Source: Vespula vulgaris (Eukaryota; Arthropoda; Insecta; Hymenoptera; Vespidae). From it: a stretch of DNA of 64,000 nt. Below are positions 1 to 12,716 of this stretch, in pieces. Made by a program: the position numbers and the translations under genes. A model generated the notes under the pieces. The model did not search any database. It saw only the letters and a program-made list of their open reading frames with translations, and was not told the origin of the DNA. The stretch spans positions 1,311,001 to 1,375,000 of the forward strand of contig NC_066595.1 of assembly GCF_905475345.1 (NCBI RefSeq), written 5' to 3'. How positions within the stretch are numbered: the stretch's first letter is position 1; the number at the start of each line of letters is the position of its first letter.

Positions 1-2174
1 ATTAACTTTACTACACTTTTATCGATACTTGAATTCTGATCTTCTGCATTTATAGATTGAGGCATTAAATAACCTTCAGAATCAAAACTACTGTGGGGCT
101 TATGATTCTTGTAAGATTTTTCAGGCATTTTTCCACCAGCAATGCATTCACTAATTGATAATCCTTTTGAAGTTCTTTTTGACTCTATCATGTAATGAGC
201 TCTACCTTGTTGTATATTTGACATTGGCAAACAAAAATTTTGTCTATTTAACATTACATATAATTCATCACTTGATACATTGATTCCTACTTGTTCACAA
301 AAACATATGGTCTCATTCTCATTTTCAAAACCAAGATTATGAAGTAATTCATATAATGGATATGCTGTAGATGTAGTTCTACAATAAGCCTTGACCATTA
401 TAGATAAAGCTTTCACTCTGACTTGATTAAAATATCTAAGCAAAATGCAGGCATTTAAGTATGTTGTTTGCCGCACTAGCTTGAAAAATTTGTAATAATT
501 ATTAGACTCAAGAGTAGAATAAATATTTATTGCAAATTGTACTTCTGGCGATTTCTGTATAGGAGTTGGAAGTTGCTGTAAGTCTGACATAAAATTACCA
601 TTATTCAAATTTAAGAGAATAATATATGCTCGAAATTCTGGTTCATTTTGACATGTGATACCTTTTACTCTCAAATCATGATACATATACTTTAAAGACT
701 GTAAGCATTTTGTCAAGTTTTCTGAATTAATTTTTTTATCAAATACTGATAATTCTTCTGCACAAAGTCTTTCTGAGCATACTATATGAAATCTAGCACA
801 TTGTTCAACTAATTCTACACTATCAATACAACAAAGTTCTTGTTGAGTTATATCTTTTCTTATTCCTCTTGTTCTATCCCATAGAAAGTGATACCATTCT
901 CCTAAATTGGTACCTTCTTCTTCACAAAGATTTACAATTTCATGAAGTAAATAACTCATTGTCATTTTTAAAGATTTTACTGGTCTTAACTCATGAGCCA
1001 TTGGTTCCTCCTGATCTGCAGAAGATCTGGAATATTGTTTAACAGCAATCATATGATTTATTCTATATTCATTTCCTTCAAGTTGTTCATATGGAGCTAC
1101 TTGTCTTTGTGATTCACGCATCAAACGTTCCTTTTCAGGACACATGTCTGGACAAGTTCCACTTGTAATTTTAGCAGTTGCCAATGAATGTGATTTTACT
1201 TGTTTAAGTCTCATCAAACGATCCCTTGCCTCTAAAATTTTATATTTATCTTCTGAAGTAATACTAATTTGATGTATTATACTTTGTAATTCCTCTACAG
1301 ATGCACCATGTAATGATGTCATTATTTGACTATCGCTTTCAACTTTATCTACTTTTGCTGCTACCTTTTCTATTTTAGGCAATATCTTCTCAGATTTTTT
1401 TACATGTGACCCTTTGCCTCTTTTTCCAATAGATGGTACTCTATATATATCACCACTTTTATAATCAGGTAAATTATATTCCAAATTTGTCATGGCTTCT
1501 AATTCAGTTCTAATTTCATCTTCTAATTTAAGAAAATTTGTAACTATATTTTTCTTTAATTCTTTCTTTTTAGTAGGGGACTTTGGTATCTTCTCCGACT
1601 TTGTCCATTCGACAAGAAATTTTTTACCTAAATATTCTCCACTTTTTTGATAGGCATTATTTGCTTCTTCTTTAGATGCATAAAATACTATAATTATTTG
1701 CTTCTTCGGTTTAATAGTAATTTTCATTATTTGACCATAAGTATGAAAATATTCTTTTGCTGATGATTTTATAAGTAGTTCTTTTGGAACATTTGTACAT
1801 GTTATTGAATTATCCAAATTAAATTTTACTATATGTGATCTAGAATTTTTAGCCAATTGTTCAAAAGCTGAACTATCTTTCAAAGCATGAGCAAACACAT
1901 TAACCGATGGTTCAAATGCATTTCTAGATATTTTAGGCTTATATTTTTTTTCAGTTTCATTACTTTGTGTTTTGGTATAATTAGTTAACTGTGATATTGC
2001 TTCAGGTGCTGCAAAACTAAATGTTTGTTTGCTTGAACTTGGAGAAATAAAATTAGTTGAAAAATCATAATTGAATGATTTGGGAGGACTAAAGACAACA
2101 TTTGGTCTAGAGAATGTAAATCCTTTTGAAGTATTTTCTGTAATGTTTGTATCCATTTCTTCTTTGTCATACAT
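1..2174 (-). CDS. xmas: GANP/Xmas-2-like mRNA export scaffold, N-terminal part (cut by window edge)
   Basis: This is the scaffold subunit of the TREX-2 complex, which couples transcription to mRNA export at the nuclear pore; animal members are GANP/MCM3AP and fly Xmas-2. One open frame runs from an ATG at 2174 to the window edge, about 724 codons. Early residues carry sparse Phe patches (FTFSRP, FSFAAP) like the FG-type N-terminus of GANP. An RRM-like segment lies at about residues 115-190 (KQIIIVFYASKEEANNAY). The SAC3/GANP domain starts near residue 335 with the family signature GTCPDMCPEKERLMRESQ and continues through VKSLKMTMSYLLHEIV and SIMVKAYCRTTSTAYPL. The C-terminal part lies outside the window. 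On this strand a pyrimidine-rich TTTGTGTCTGTAG ends just before the ATG, so a 5'UTR intron probably ends there. The start is 555 bp from the divergent PSMG2 start. Family assignment is firm; the exact start is inferred. Confidence 0.9.
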   Translation of the reverse strand, partial: MYDKEEMDTNITENTSKGFTFSRPNVVFSPPKSFNYDFSTNFISPSSSKQTFSFAAPEAISQLTNYTKTQSNETEKKYKPKISRNAFEPSVNVFAHALKDSSAFEQLAKNSRSHIVKFNLDNSITCTNVPKELLIKSSAKEYFHTYGQIMKITIKPKKQIIIVFYASKEEANNAYQKSGEYLGKKFLVEWTKSEKIPKSPTKKKELKKNIVTNFLKLEDEIRTELEAMTNLEYNLPDYKSGDIYRVPSIGKRGKGSHVKKSEKILPKIEKVAAKVDKVESDSQIMTSLHGASVEELQSIIHQISITSEDKYKILEARDRLMRLKQVKSHSLATAKITSGTCPDMCPEKERLMRESQRQVAPYEQLEGNEYRINHMIAVKQYSRSSADQEEPMAHELRPVKSLKMTMSYLLHEIVNLCEEEGTNLGEWYHFLWDRTRGIRKDITQQELCCIDSVELVEQCARFHIVCSERLCAEELSVFDKKINSENLTKCLQSLKYMYHDLRVKGITCQNEPEFRAYIILLNLNNGNFMSDLQQLPTPIQKSPEVQFAINIYSTLESNNYYKFFKLVRQTTYLNACILLRYFNQVRVKALSIMVKAYCRTTSTAYPLYELLHNLGFENENETICFCEQVGINVSSDELYVMLNRQNFCLPMSNIQQGRAHYMIESKRTSKGLSISECIAGGKMPEKSYKNHKPHSSFDSEGYLMPQSINAEDQNSSIDKSVVKL

Positions 2175-2728
2175 TTTTTTCTACAGACACAAATATAATT
2201 ATTTTAATACTAATATCAATAATAATACTATATATAACATTAGTCTTTTATCTTAGAAAATTTTCTAATAATGTAATGGTTATTTTACCTTTTATTCACT
2301 TTGAATATCCAAAAATGCTACATTTCTTTGAGATTTTTGTTTTTTCATAAAAGGAGAAAATCGTCCTACACTATCATATTATTTCAAATTACTAAAAATT
2401 CTAACCTTATTTATTACGTTTATAACTCTTAACAGTCGATATTAAAATTATTTGACTAAATCTATAGCCAAATTCATACCGTTGCTCGAAGTAAACATAT
2501 TGTGTGGTGCATGCGTGTATATATATATACATATATGTATGCACGTGTGTATGGACATAGTATGAAATTTCTTAAAAGTAACCAATCATCTTCCATATAA
2601 ATCGTATAGCCAATAAACGTTAAGTATTACGATACTTGTGAAATTGTGTGAGTCATCTCATGTTGTCATGTCATTACTATATTATTAGTAAACTACATTC
2701 AAACTAGTTTCCATAAAACAAAAAAATA
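2175..2728. promoter_or_regulatory. Divergent intergenic region between xmas and PSMG2
   Basis: About 550 bp separate two divergent starts, so both promoters must lie here unless first exons extend elsewhere. The stretch is AT-rich, with a short TA/CA-type simple repeat near 2516-2550 (TATATATATACATATATGTATGCACGTGTG). A likely 3' splice site for a 5'UTR intron of the minus-strand gene abuts its ATG. I see no clear TATA or initiator element that I would defend. Confidence 0.4.
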
Positions 2729-3552
2729 ATGATTAAATTAACAAAAATATTTAATTTAGAAGATTTCACGTTAATAGTGCCGTCAGTGGCAGTTGGTAAT
2801 GTCGCTCAATTAACTGTCGATCTATTAGTTGCGAGTCTTAACCTTCAAAGAATTGGGCAAATCATAACTTCTGCTTTTATACCCATAGTTGGGTTGGATC
2901 CTTATATCGAAACATCTGAATACTTAAGCACTGCAGTTGATATATATGCAGGAGTTGAAAATAAAATACTTGTTATACAAATTCGTTCACCATTTATCAA
3001 ATCATTAAATAGTTTTTATGATAATTTATCTCAATTTATTACAACGAATAAAATATCTAAGGTATACTTTTATACATATTATAAACATATAAATAACATA
3101 ACACTTTTTACTTCTTTTTATTCTAGGTAGTAATCCTGACAAGTAGTTACGCTTATGAGAAAACAGATACTGAATTAAATGTTACAGAATTGAGATACAT
3201 TGCATCTGCCAATATATTATCTGATAATAAACAAGTTTTCGATAATTTAAAATGGCTCCAATATGAATCAAAACATATATCTTATTCAAACAACAAACAA
3301 ATAACACAAATTCCAGGAGGAGGCTTTGCAATCAATTTATTTGATTTCCTTACAAATAATAATATACCATGTATAATTTTATTTAAATTTTGTTCTGAAG
3401 GAGATAATATTCCTGATGCATTAAATTTAATAAATTACTTAAATCAATGGATGAATTTAATACAAATTAATTCTATTGGATCTTTAGCTATCAAGTATCC
3501 ACCATCATGGAAATATTTATTTGGAAATGTACCATCATCTGAGATATATTAA
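2729..3552 (+). CDS. PSMG2: Proteasome assembly chaperone 2
   Basis: PSMG2 (PAC2) pairs with PSMG1 to seed assembly of the 20S proteasome alpha ring in the cytosol. Two exons: 2729-3061 and 3127-3552, joined by a 65-bp intron (AAG|GTATAC ... TTCTAG|GTA). The product is 252 residues, close to the roughly 264 of the human protein. The N-terminus has the family pattern (FTLIVPSVAVGNVAQLTVDLL, residues 12-32, then GLDPY), the middle reads VVILTSSYAYEK across the splice, and the C-terminus has the family's PGGG-F/L segment (QIPGGGFAINLF) and a final PPSWKYLFG block. A poly(A)-type AATAAA run follows directly after the stop. The ATG is preceded by an A-rich stretch and no longer in-frame start is obvious. 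Assignment rests on pattern recognition over the full length. Confidence 0.9.
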
Positions 3553-3916
3553 ATAAAATAAATATATATTATGAAATTATTTAAAAAAAAATGTTTATTT
3601 CTCTTAACAAAATCTTGTATATTAAAATTGTATGATAAAATTGTACAATAAAAAATTATAAAGGTATATCAGATACAACTAATATAACAGTATAATTTTT
3701 TCAATTTTAAAAATGTATTTAAACTGAGTCAAATTTATTTACATTTGTTTAATTATATTTAAACTGTATTCATATCCTACATTATATTTTTACAATATAG
3801 AAGTAGCAAACACATTTAAAATATTTATGCTTACAAAATTTCAATCTAACATATGAATATTTCAATTTAATAATGATGTATACAGAAATGAGACTTTGTA
3901 ATAAATGATATTTTTA

Positions 3917-4499
3917 CTATGCAAGAAGTTTAAATTTAGCTGAGAATGCAGCATATGAAACAAGAGCAGCTAAAAATGCTGCCAAAAATTCAGAGTTAAT
4001 CCATGGTCCAAGATAAATACCTGGATTATTAAGTACAACTACAGCTAATGGTTTTACTATACTAGGATCTTCTCCATTTCTATAAGCTTTACGAATAGCA
4101 GCATATTTTTCTTCATCATAAAGCTTAACACTATAATCTCCAGATCTTGCATTTTTTATTTCTTCTGTCCAAGAAACCTAGAAAAAAAAATAAATATTTA
4201 AAATAAAAATATGAATTACAACATACAAATTATTTAATTTATTATTTTACCTGATATTTATTATCTGCACTTAATCTTACAGCAGGTAAAGCTTTTCCTT
4301 CAACTTCTGCATACAATGGAATTCCTTTCACACCATTGCTGCATTTTAATACGAATTGTGTAGTAAAAGCTACATTAGTAAGAACAGTAGCATCTTCTGT
4401 TACATACGCCGATGCTACAACTTCTGGTTTTTGACATGTTTCTGCGGATATGGTCAAAATTACAGCAGATAATGTATATAGAAAAATAGACCAATTCAT
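3917..4499 (-). CDS. SSR4: Translocon-associated protein subunit delta (SSR4/TRAP-delta)
   Basis: This is the delta subunit of the TRAP complex, which sits beside the Sec61 channel in the ER membrane and assists secretory protein translocation and glycosylation. Two exons: 4251-4499 and 3917-4177 (ATATCAG|GTAAAA ... TTTCTAG|GTTTCT), giving 169 residues against about 173 in mammals. Residues 1-19 form a signal peptide (MNWSIFLYTLSAVILTISA followed by ETC). The lumenal domain has two cysteines (TCQKPEV, LKCSNG), which fits the single disulfide of the family. One membrane helix lies near the C-terminus (EFLAAFLAALVSYAAFSA), followed by a short cytosolic tail KFKLLA. Phase, length and topology all fit. 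Confidence 0.93.
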
Positions 4500-5767
4500 G
4501 TTTATTAAATTACTTTATAAAATAATTAAATTAATAGAATTCCTATTAAAATCTAATAGTAGATCGTTATATTATATCCGATATAATGTAGTAAACGATA
4601 GTATGCACAACCCTTCAAACACGTTTCTTATTCTACTTCGATCTTATCCCATCATAACGTAATTCAAAAACAATATTTGATTGCAGACGTGGTTATGACG
4701 TGTCTTTTACCTATAAATATCTATGATAGAGATGATACACAAGATATAAATTCATAAAGTAATTATGCCATCTATTGAGAGAATTATACAATCATTTTTT
4801 GAAAGTAAAATCAAGTATCAATTTATAAACAATACATCAGGATAATAATATATTAGTTATTAATAATATTTAGTAATATTTTATAAAAGTAATATATATT
4901 AAATGCATTTACAGAAATTCCAGTATATTGATTGGTTATATATTGTTCTTTACAACGAACTTCATTGTGTAACCAATGATTACGTTATAAATGATTCTAT
5001 TACTTCTTTATGCGATTGTTCATGAGAAAAGGTATTTATATGTCATCTTTCAAGAATTAGAGCGAGTTAGATGATCGAAATTTTTCAATCATCAATAAAA
5101 ATAAATAGAGGAATAAAAGGATTGTGATTGAAGCATAACTATATGAAAAACTTATGCTATTGTGAGACGCACTCTAGTACAACTATTCACCTCTTCTTCA
5201 TGTTGATTTTTAATACTGTACATAATTTTTATGCTAATAGTTAAAATTATCAAAATGAAGTGAGTTTACAATTCCAAGAACATCTATATATGGGTATATA
5301 TTTCTATATATATTAAAGATGATAATAATAATAAAATATGATTTTTAACATTCTAGACATTTTATATCCATTATGAAGTTAATGGTGAAAATAATTTATC
5401 TTAATCAACAGGTTGCATTACAATTACTATAATATTTTTAATACGAATATTGCAATAACATATATAAAAATTCTGCTTATTATTTTTCAATATTTTATGA
5501 GGAATAAATATAGAACTTTGTATAAATTAAGTGATTTCATTTATATTTTAGATGGAGTAGTTATTTCTTTTGGTAATATAGAATGTACTAGATATATGAC
5601 CGAGTAGTAAAGATTATAATCGCTACTATTTTGTATAATTTGGCAATAATATGGGTAAGTAAATAAATTTTTTATTTTATTAATAAATTAGATTTATTAT
5701 AACAAATTTTGACTATTATTTTATTTTTAAGACAAATTAGTATAAACATCTATGTTTTTTAATAGTG
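4500..5767. other. Intergenic region upstream of SSR4 and the CUPID-domain gene
   Basis: This 1.27-kb AT-rich stretch lies between two divergent genes. It probably holds the SSR4 promoter next to 4500-4700 and a noncoding first exon of the plus-strand gene: a strong donor (ATGG|GTAAGT) at 5654/5655 and an acceptor (TTTTTAAG) ending at 5731 would remove a 77-bp 5'UTR intron just before the ATG at 5768. A small reading frame at 5413-5607 has low-complexity Ile/Tyr-rich content and no family resemblance. Confidence 0.4.
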
Positions 5768-8179
5768 ATGGCAGGAAATGAAGGTGCGCCAGGATCTTTG
5801 GCAGAAGATTCGTTGTCTGCAAGATTACAATGGCTTCGTCAACGGCGTGAAGCACTACAAGAAAAACTAGCTCTGAAAAATACTGAATTAAAGAATCTTT
5901 GTATAGAAGAGGCAGAGTTAACAGGAGTTTTGCCACCAGAGATACCACTGGAGCCTGGAGAAAGTCCACCTACTTTTCGTAAAAAAGTTGGCACAGCATT
6001 TACGTATCCTCAGAATTTAATCAACAAATTAAAATCAAATGAAGCTGTAAGATCATTATATTTTGTATTCCATAACATATATATACATTAGAAAATTTAT
6101 TTTATTATTGTAAGCAGGAAGAATCTGCTCTAGAATTAGAGCGGCAAGTTCAAATTGGTATAGTGGAAGCTGCCTTAGGAATTGTTAATGATCCTGCAGA
6201 AAGCAAAGCTGTACGCCGAAAGCATAGATTGGTTTATCAACAAGGTCAAAGAAGATTACAAGAATTGGAAGCACGTTTAAATTCTATACGTCAATCTCGT
6301 AATAAAACACATCGTACAGGACAATATCAACATACAATGACATGTAATTCTCAGTCACATTTGCAAAGCAATGTCAAGCATAGAACAAAGAAGCCTCGAC
6401 CACCTCTTGACAGCACAGGTACTATATATAATTGTTTTATTTGTAATAAAAAAGGTGTGACATTAGAATCATTAACATTTTTGTCAAACTTCTGTTCATC
6501 ATAACTGTTTTTATACAGGAAATGAAAGTTGTTTGGTCTCTACAAGAGCCATTACTCAAGAAGAAAATGTTAATCTAAATTTGATAGGAACAGAACAAAA
6601 ATATCCTGGATATGAGGAACATCTTCCATTCACGAATGTTTATCATCATACTCATGATACTGGTTTTTCTTCTACAAGTCCTGTTGACCAACGACAAAAT
6701 ATTAAAACATCAGAGAATGATTTTAATGAGAATCATAATATTTATATTTTACCTGATCAATATCGTACTCGTACGTATTCTCATGGTAGTGGTGGTACAC
6801 GTAATCAAAATCATTATCAGGATAATAATCGAGTATATCGTACCGTACCGAACACGTATAGTGAAGAAGAACGTCAAATAAGATATCGTCAATTTCAACA
6901 ACAACAACAAAAACAACACGAATTACAAGAAGATTTTTATAATCATCAGCAATATGCAGAATATAAACAGCTTGATAGCGAAGTTCAACGAAAATCTAAT
7001 CAACTATATTATGATAGAGAATTTCGTTCATCTCATCATGTACATACGCCAGAGTATCAATTACATTATAAAAATCAATCACAGTCATGGCAAAGAAAAG
7101 ATCGTGACATGTCTACTAATAGAAATTTGAGATCTATGGGACCACCTGTTGATTCACATATGCCTCCAGGATGTTGGATGCGTTATGACGAAGAAATAAT
7201 TTGGTGTCCTGATGAACAACTTGTGTCAGATAGATTTGGCAGCCTCGATCGTAGAAAACGAAATGGAGTGCAACATGTAGGAAATATAAACGCAGATACA
7301 CAATCCCGATATCGAACAGTAACGATTGGAGGATCTAAAAATTCTGTACCTGCTGTATCCTACCCACAACCTACTATTCATTTATTACCTTTATCAGAAC
7401 AAACACAAGTCAACAATAAAATTCTCCTACGTACTCAGTCTTTAGGAAGTGTAGAAACATGGCACTCCAATCGATCGCAGGAATCACAAGATGATAAGGA
7501 TACTACTGATAATGTTAGCCGTAAAGGAAAAGAAAAAGAATGGTACGAAACGTCTTTAGATTCAGGTACAAGTCCTGCATTAGACCCAAGCTTATTAATT
7601 ACACATAAAGCTATGCACTGCCAATCAAGCTCACCTGTATCATGTGCAAAAGATAGCGGTGTCATTAATACTGTTAATGATACTGCAAAAAATATTCATT
7701 CAAATTTGCAAGGACGTTGTAAGTTGGAAACATCTATTCAAGCACAAACGCATTTACAACCAACTCCTATTCGTTATGAGCATCGGCGGCCTAAAGTACT
7801 TGAAATTCCTGCAGAATCAAGAAAAATACAGGAAAACAATGATGAAGCAATTCTTATAAGATCTCCTCATAATTGTACCATAGTACAGGCAGGAAAATAT
7901 CAGCCTTATAGAGAAGTTACTAAACCTTTTGAAATGTCCGACTTTTATAAATATTCGACTAAATTTCGGAAACGAAATGAAATTTCTGGGCAAACTTCAT
8001 CAAATGAGAATTGTTTAGATTCCTATGTTGGAGATCTTGCTGGCTCTACCGATTTACAAAAAGAATCTAATTCTTCTAATTATGTACACAATGGTAACCT
8101 CACTAGTCCAGTACAAAAAAAGATCTACCAACCTGTTGAACGTATGACCTGTCAGCCTTATTTAACGAGTTTAAGATAG
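5768..8179 (+). CDS. sstn: CUPID-domain cytohesin adaptor (stepping stone / FRMD4-CCDC120-INAVA type)
   Basis: The protein belongs to the family of cytohesin (Arf-GEF) adaptors that includes vertebrate CCDC120, INAVA and FRMD4A/B and fly stepping stone; these control Arf signalling and junction or cortical actin. Three coding exons: 5768-6046, 6118-6418 and 6519-8179, 746 residues. Residues about 17-155 form the CUPID (DUF3338) domain: a coiled coil (RLQWLRQRREALQEKL), the diagnostic EAELTGVLPPEIPLEPGESP, then KKVGTAFTYP and a second helix pair ending RRLQELEARLNSIR. There is no FERM domain, so it resembles CCDC120/INAVA and stepping stone rather than FRMD4. The rest is low-complexity and likely disordered, with a Gln run near residue 320 and a conserved-looking PPGCWMRYDEEIIWCPDEQL. 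The ATG at 5768 follows an in-frame stop at 5738. Domain call is firm; the ortholog name is inferred. Confidence 0.85.
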
Positions 8180-8433
8180 CTTTATTATAGAATATTGAAA
8201 AATATTGAGAGAAGAAAATATGATATATTCATATTTTCTTATTATAATAATGTATATATAATATTGCAATTTATAACTCAATTAGAAGGATAAGGCAAAC
8301 AGAATTTGCTTAAATAGCAATTTTATAATACGATTTTTTTTCACTATACAATGTTTCATTTAAAGATATAATAGTTATTGCCTTTAAAATAAGTGCAATT
8401 ATAATGTCTTATAATATATATATTATATTATAG

Positions 8434-8463
8434 TACACACACACACACACATATACACACACA
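8434..8463. repeat. (AC)n microsatellite
   Basis: An AC dinucleotide tract of about 30 bp with one ATAT interruption, in the presumed 3'UTR of the CUPID-domain gene. Confidence 0.85.
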
Positions 8464-11400
8464 GTAATATGCAAAAGAATGAAATATTATAAATTTATAT
8501 TGAAATTAGAACGTACAAAAATTTTGTATTGAAAAAAGTGATAAATTTGTTAATTTATAATCTATATAACGACCTGAATATGATGACCTGAATATAGTGC
8601 CTTATTATCTTTTTAATATGCATATTTACGCACAAAACATATGTTATTAATTCTTGGTACTTAAAGCTATTAATTAGAAAATTCTTTTATTAAAAAAAAA
8701 AGAAAATTTCTAAACTATTTCTGTTTGCATTACAAGTATTATTGTAATTCAGCTGAGAAATATATGTAAATATATTAATAGTAAAAATCTTGTAAAAATT
8801 TATCATGTTATATACATCATAATAATATAGATAACAAATAGCATACACGAGAAATTGTTACTAAGGCGTTTAAATTTTTATTTGTATTACACAAATCATA
8901 ATAGAGTGATGCTGAAATCAAATAAATATATATATAAAATATTAATACATAATATTATAATAATATTTAATCAAACTTTTAAGTGCCTACATTTATAAAT
9001 TTAAGAGCCAAAGACTCTAAGGAAGACTATGTATCAAATATAATAATTTATCTTTTTTTATATCTATGTGTCTACGTGAATATAACGTCCACACATAAAT
9101 AATTTATATAATATTAATGTTGCTAAAATTAAAGGTATAAAATAGTATAGCAATATCTTGATAACTATTTCACATAAATTTACATAAACTAATTTTATTT
9201 CAGAATTTTTAGCAATATTCACAATTGTCCTTTTAACTACAATTTTAATATCCCTTTTATATTCATAGCATTTATATGTTTAAATATTACTCGGTTTAAG
9301 ATACAATTATCTTAATATCAGGTAAATATTAGATGATTATTATTTAATATACACTATATCAAATACTACATAGTTATGAGAATAAAATGATTACTGATTT
9401 CTTTAAACGTTTTTTATCATATGTGTAAATATAATCAACTATTACATTTAATAGTACTAAGTAGTATAAAAGTTTATCAAAAATGAATATTATAAAATAT
9501 AATAAAATATTGAAAATTATATCAAAATTATTAATTTTACAGTACAATTAATAATTATATACTTGAAAAAAAAGAAACACATTTAAAAGACATGATATAA
9601 ATAACGTGATGTCTATGAATAGATTCACTATATTTATTTTATTTTTCTACTTTTAATAACAAAAATATATATATTATCGTGTGAGAAATAAAATTAAAGC
9701 CAATTGTGACTTACTCTTATCATCGAACTTGTCTAATATACAAATTAATGACAACTAACAAGAGTTATCAATAATAGAGATGACTAAGAAATCTTAGTGT
9801 CTTCACAGGATCTTATTAATTATGCTCACAATATTGTAAATACTTAAAATCTTTAATACTTAGGGCACCCTATATAGCGGTGATAGAAAACTAAAAAACG
9901 ATTTGTATTTATTTATTACAGAATAAATTGTGTTTTTCTTATAATTGTAATATAAACGTTCTATAATCAGTAATAATTTTAATTAATTAACAAGGGCATA
10001 TATAGCTGACAGTGAGAAAGTGGGAATCATTAATATTAGAGGTGTTTACTACATGTATTGTGTGGCACACTTTTTAAAAAATATATAACATAGAAGAAAT
10101 TCGTATCTAATCTTATTATATAAAGATAATATAAAATAATTTTAACTTACATTAAACATTTAAATGTAGAGACAAAAGAGTTCTCTTTTTATAATTTTTA
10201 GAATTTTTTTCTTACAGATATGCGTTGCCAATAATTTATTCATTTATTAATCCTCTTATATGAATTTTAATATTATTATTATTTTAATGCTCTTATAAGA
10301 AAAGCAATTTTAGGTATGATTATTTTTCATAATTATTTTGGAAATCAAAGCATAATAAATAAATATAAAAATTGCCTGTTTAAAACGATTACAAAAGAGA
10401 CCTCCATAGTATAATTTATAAAAAAGCTATTAATATTAAGAATGTTATTTATCTCTCCTTTCTCATCCTCAAAATAAAAAATAACACAAAGCAATTATGA
10501 TACATATCATATAGTACATATGTTCATCTTTCAGGATATAATATTAGTCAACATATATGTACCACAAAATATATCTTAAATACAATTAAACCATTATGCT
10601 CCAAATGTAAGGGTTACTGAATGTAAACTATATTGTACTAAGTACAGATAGAAAAAACATGAAAAACATTTTTAAGGTTTGACAAATACTTAATTAGTTT
10701 ACAAAATAATATCGTATAAGTGAGATAATTAGTATGCGAGTTAATTTGGAATATAAATATATAATAAAACAAAAAATATAACAAATAACTCTAACAGGTA
10801 CATATACATCGATTGTAGATGTTATCAGTACTAAATTTTTAATAAAGTCGCTCACAAGTAATTTTGTAAAAAGAATTTCGATAATTAACGTTATACTCTG
10901 ACTTATATTAATATATATAATCTGACTGTACTTTTACATAAAATAATAACGAATACGTAATAAAATCGTAGACATATTCTTTATTAGGATAAAAGATAAT
11001 AAACGTAGCCACTTTATTAAAATATTACGATATGGAATTATTATATAATGATAGACACATGCTGTTTTAAAAAAATAGTATTGAAAAGATAGTTTAAAAG
11101 TATATATGAAACATCCTATGAGAATATTACATCATAACAATGAATGAAAACAGTTTGATTAGATACTTAAAAAAATATTACAAATCTTTGTAAATTGAAA
11201 GCAATTATCAATATATTTCCATTATTGTTAATTTATGCAACTTTAATGGAGCTTTTTGCGCATTGCTACAATTATTCGTGTAGGATAATAGATAAATTTT
11301 TTGTTGCATGACGTAGACGTTATTAGGGACGTGCCGCTATTATATATAATATTTTTATAAAAACGTAATATATATAGAGATATCATTGGAATGCGGGCTA

Positions 11401-12367
11401 TAAAATCAGTTAATTTCGTTATAATTCAAAGCCCGCTAAATGTAACAGTTCTTCATTGTTTGTCCACTAGCTTATAATTTCTGTGAAAGCCATGTTCAAC
11501 CACTAATTTATTACTCACAAATAGTGCCAAAGTCTTTTTGTATCTCGTTCACTAATCTGTTTCACTTCATTCACACATCCTCACATATATATATATTTAT
11601 ATGAGCGTACGCATTTATATGAATAGTCTATCAGTATCAATTGTAGAGAATAACACTATACAATTTTAATAATTTAAAGAAATTTTTAAAGATTCGCAGA
11701 GCCATAATATAAGAGGTAGGCGGCAATGTATAACTGCAACTTTTAAAGTGAATAGTTGACAATATAGTATACTTATCAGATCTTCATTTGCTCTATATTT
11801 GATATAGTATACTGTTTTATTCTCCATAAATATGTATATAAATATTAATATTAAAAAATAATTTCTCATAGGTAAAAATATATTACAATAGTTTATTGGA
11901 AATAAATTACATTAACAATTTTTTTTTCAAGCATAACAAAACATCAAATTATAAAATGAAATTGTAAAAAGTATATACATTGTATGAAGAATATAAAATA
12001 TTTAATGCTCTCATTTATTATAATTTTATCAGTTTTATGGAAACCATAACATAGGAAAAAAGTTGATCGTTACTAAAAAACTGAAACTAACTATAAAGTC
12101 CACACAGTTTGTATATTTTATGGAGAATAATATGATTCAACATTGAGTATGGATTAGAGCAAGACTGACTAAAATATTTTATATTGGAGGTTTATCATAA
12201 TTTCAATTAAACAAACTCTAGCAATTATCACTTTTAATGTTACATTAATCTTGGCTCTCTTGATGCAACAAAAATTATGTTTCTATATCAGAATAAACAC
12301 ATAAGAGTTTATAATTTCTATACAATATTAATATAAATTAAACACATTAATGCGCATTTAGAATACT

Positions 12368-12716
12368 TTAAACCTTTCAGCGCTATGGACTTTATATTAT
12401 TTCGAACTCGTATATACGTTCAAATATGAATGTATCAGAATATACTATAATCACGTATGCATTTTGTAATTATTTATATACCTAATCGTCATTTTAATAC
12501 AAAGTAATCCGATCACATTATCGATAAACTTTAAATAAATATTTTTATTGAATATTTTGCAGTATACAATAGTGTGTGAAATAATATAGCGTACGATGCC
12601 GACAGAGCACACACATAAAACGTAAAAAAGTATTCAGTCCAGTGTGTTTTATCACAGTAAGTGGACAGCGCATTATATATGCGTGTCATTAAAAATTTCA
12701 GCGCTGAAAGGGTTAA
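12368..12716. mobile_element. piggyBac-like MITE with TTAA target duplications
   Basis: A non-autonomous DNA element is bounded by TTAA at 12368-12371 and TTAA at 12713-12716. Directly inside are terminal inverted repeats: ACCTTTCAGCGCT at 12372-12384 and, on the other strand, CCCTTTCAGCGCT at 12712-12700, matching at 12 of 13 positions. TTAA duplications and a CCC-type terminus are hallmarks of the piggyBac superfamily. The right terminus continues as a perfect 14-bp palindrome (TTTCAGCGCTGAAA), which the left terminus lacks. The interior of about 340 bp has no transposase frame, so any mobility needed a partner element. It lies 430 bp beyond the makorin stop. Confidence 0.72.

Noticed and set aside
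5413..5607. 64-codon plus-strand frame upstream of the CUPID-domain gene
   Set aside because: Low-complexity Ile/Tyr/Asn composition expected from AT-rich DNA, no motif, and it lies in a region better explained as promoter and 5'UTR.
11666..11869. 67-codon minus-strand frame
   Set aside because: No family resemblance; within a long gene-free region, with size expected by chance.
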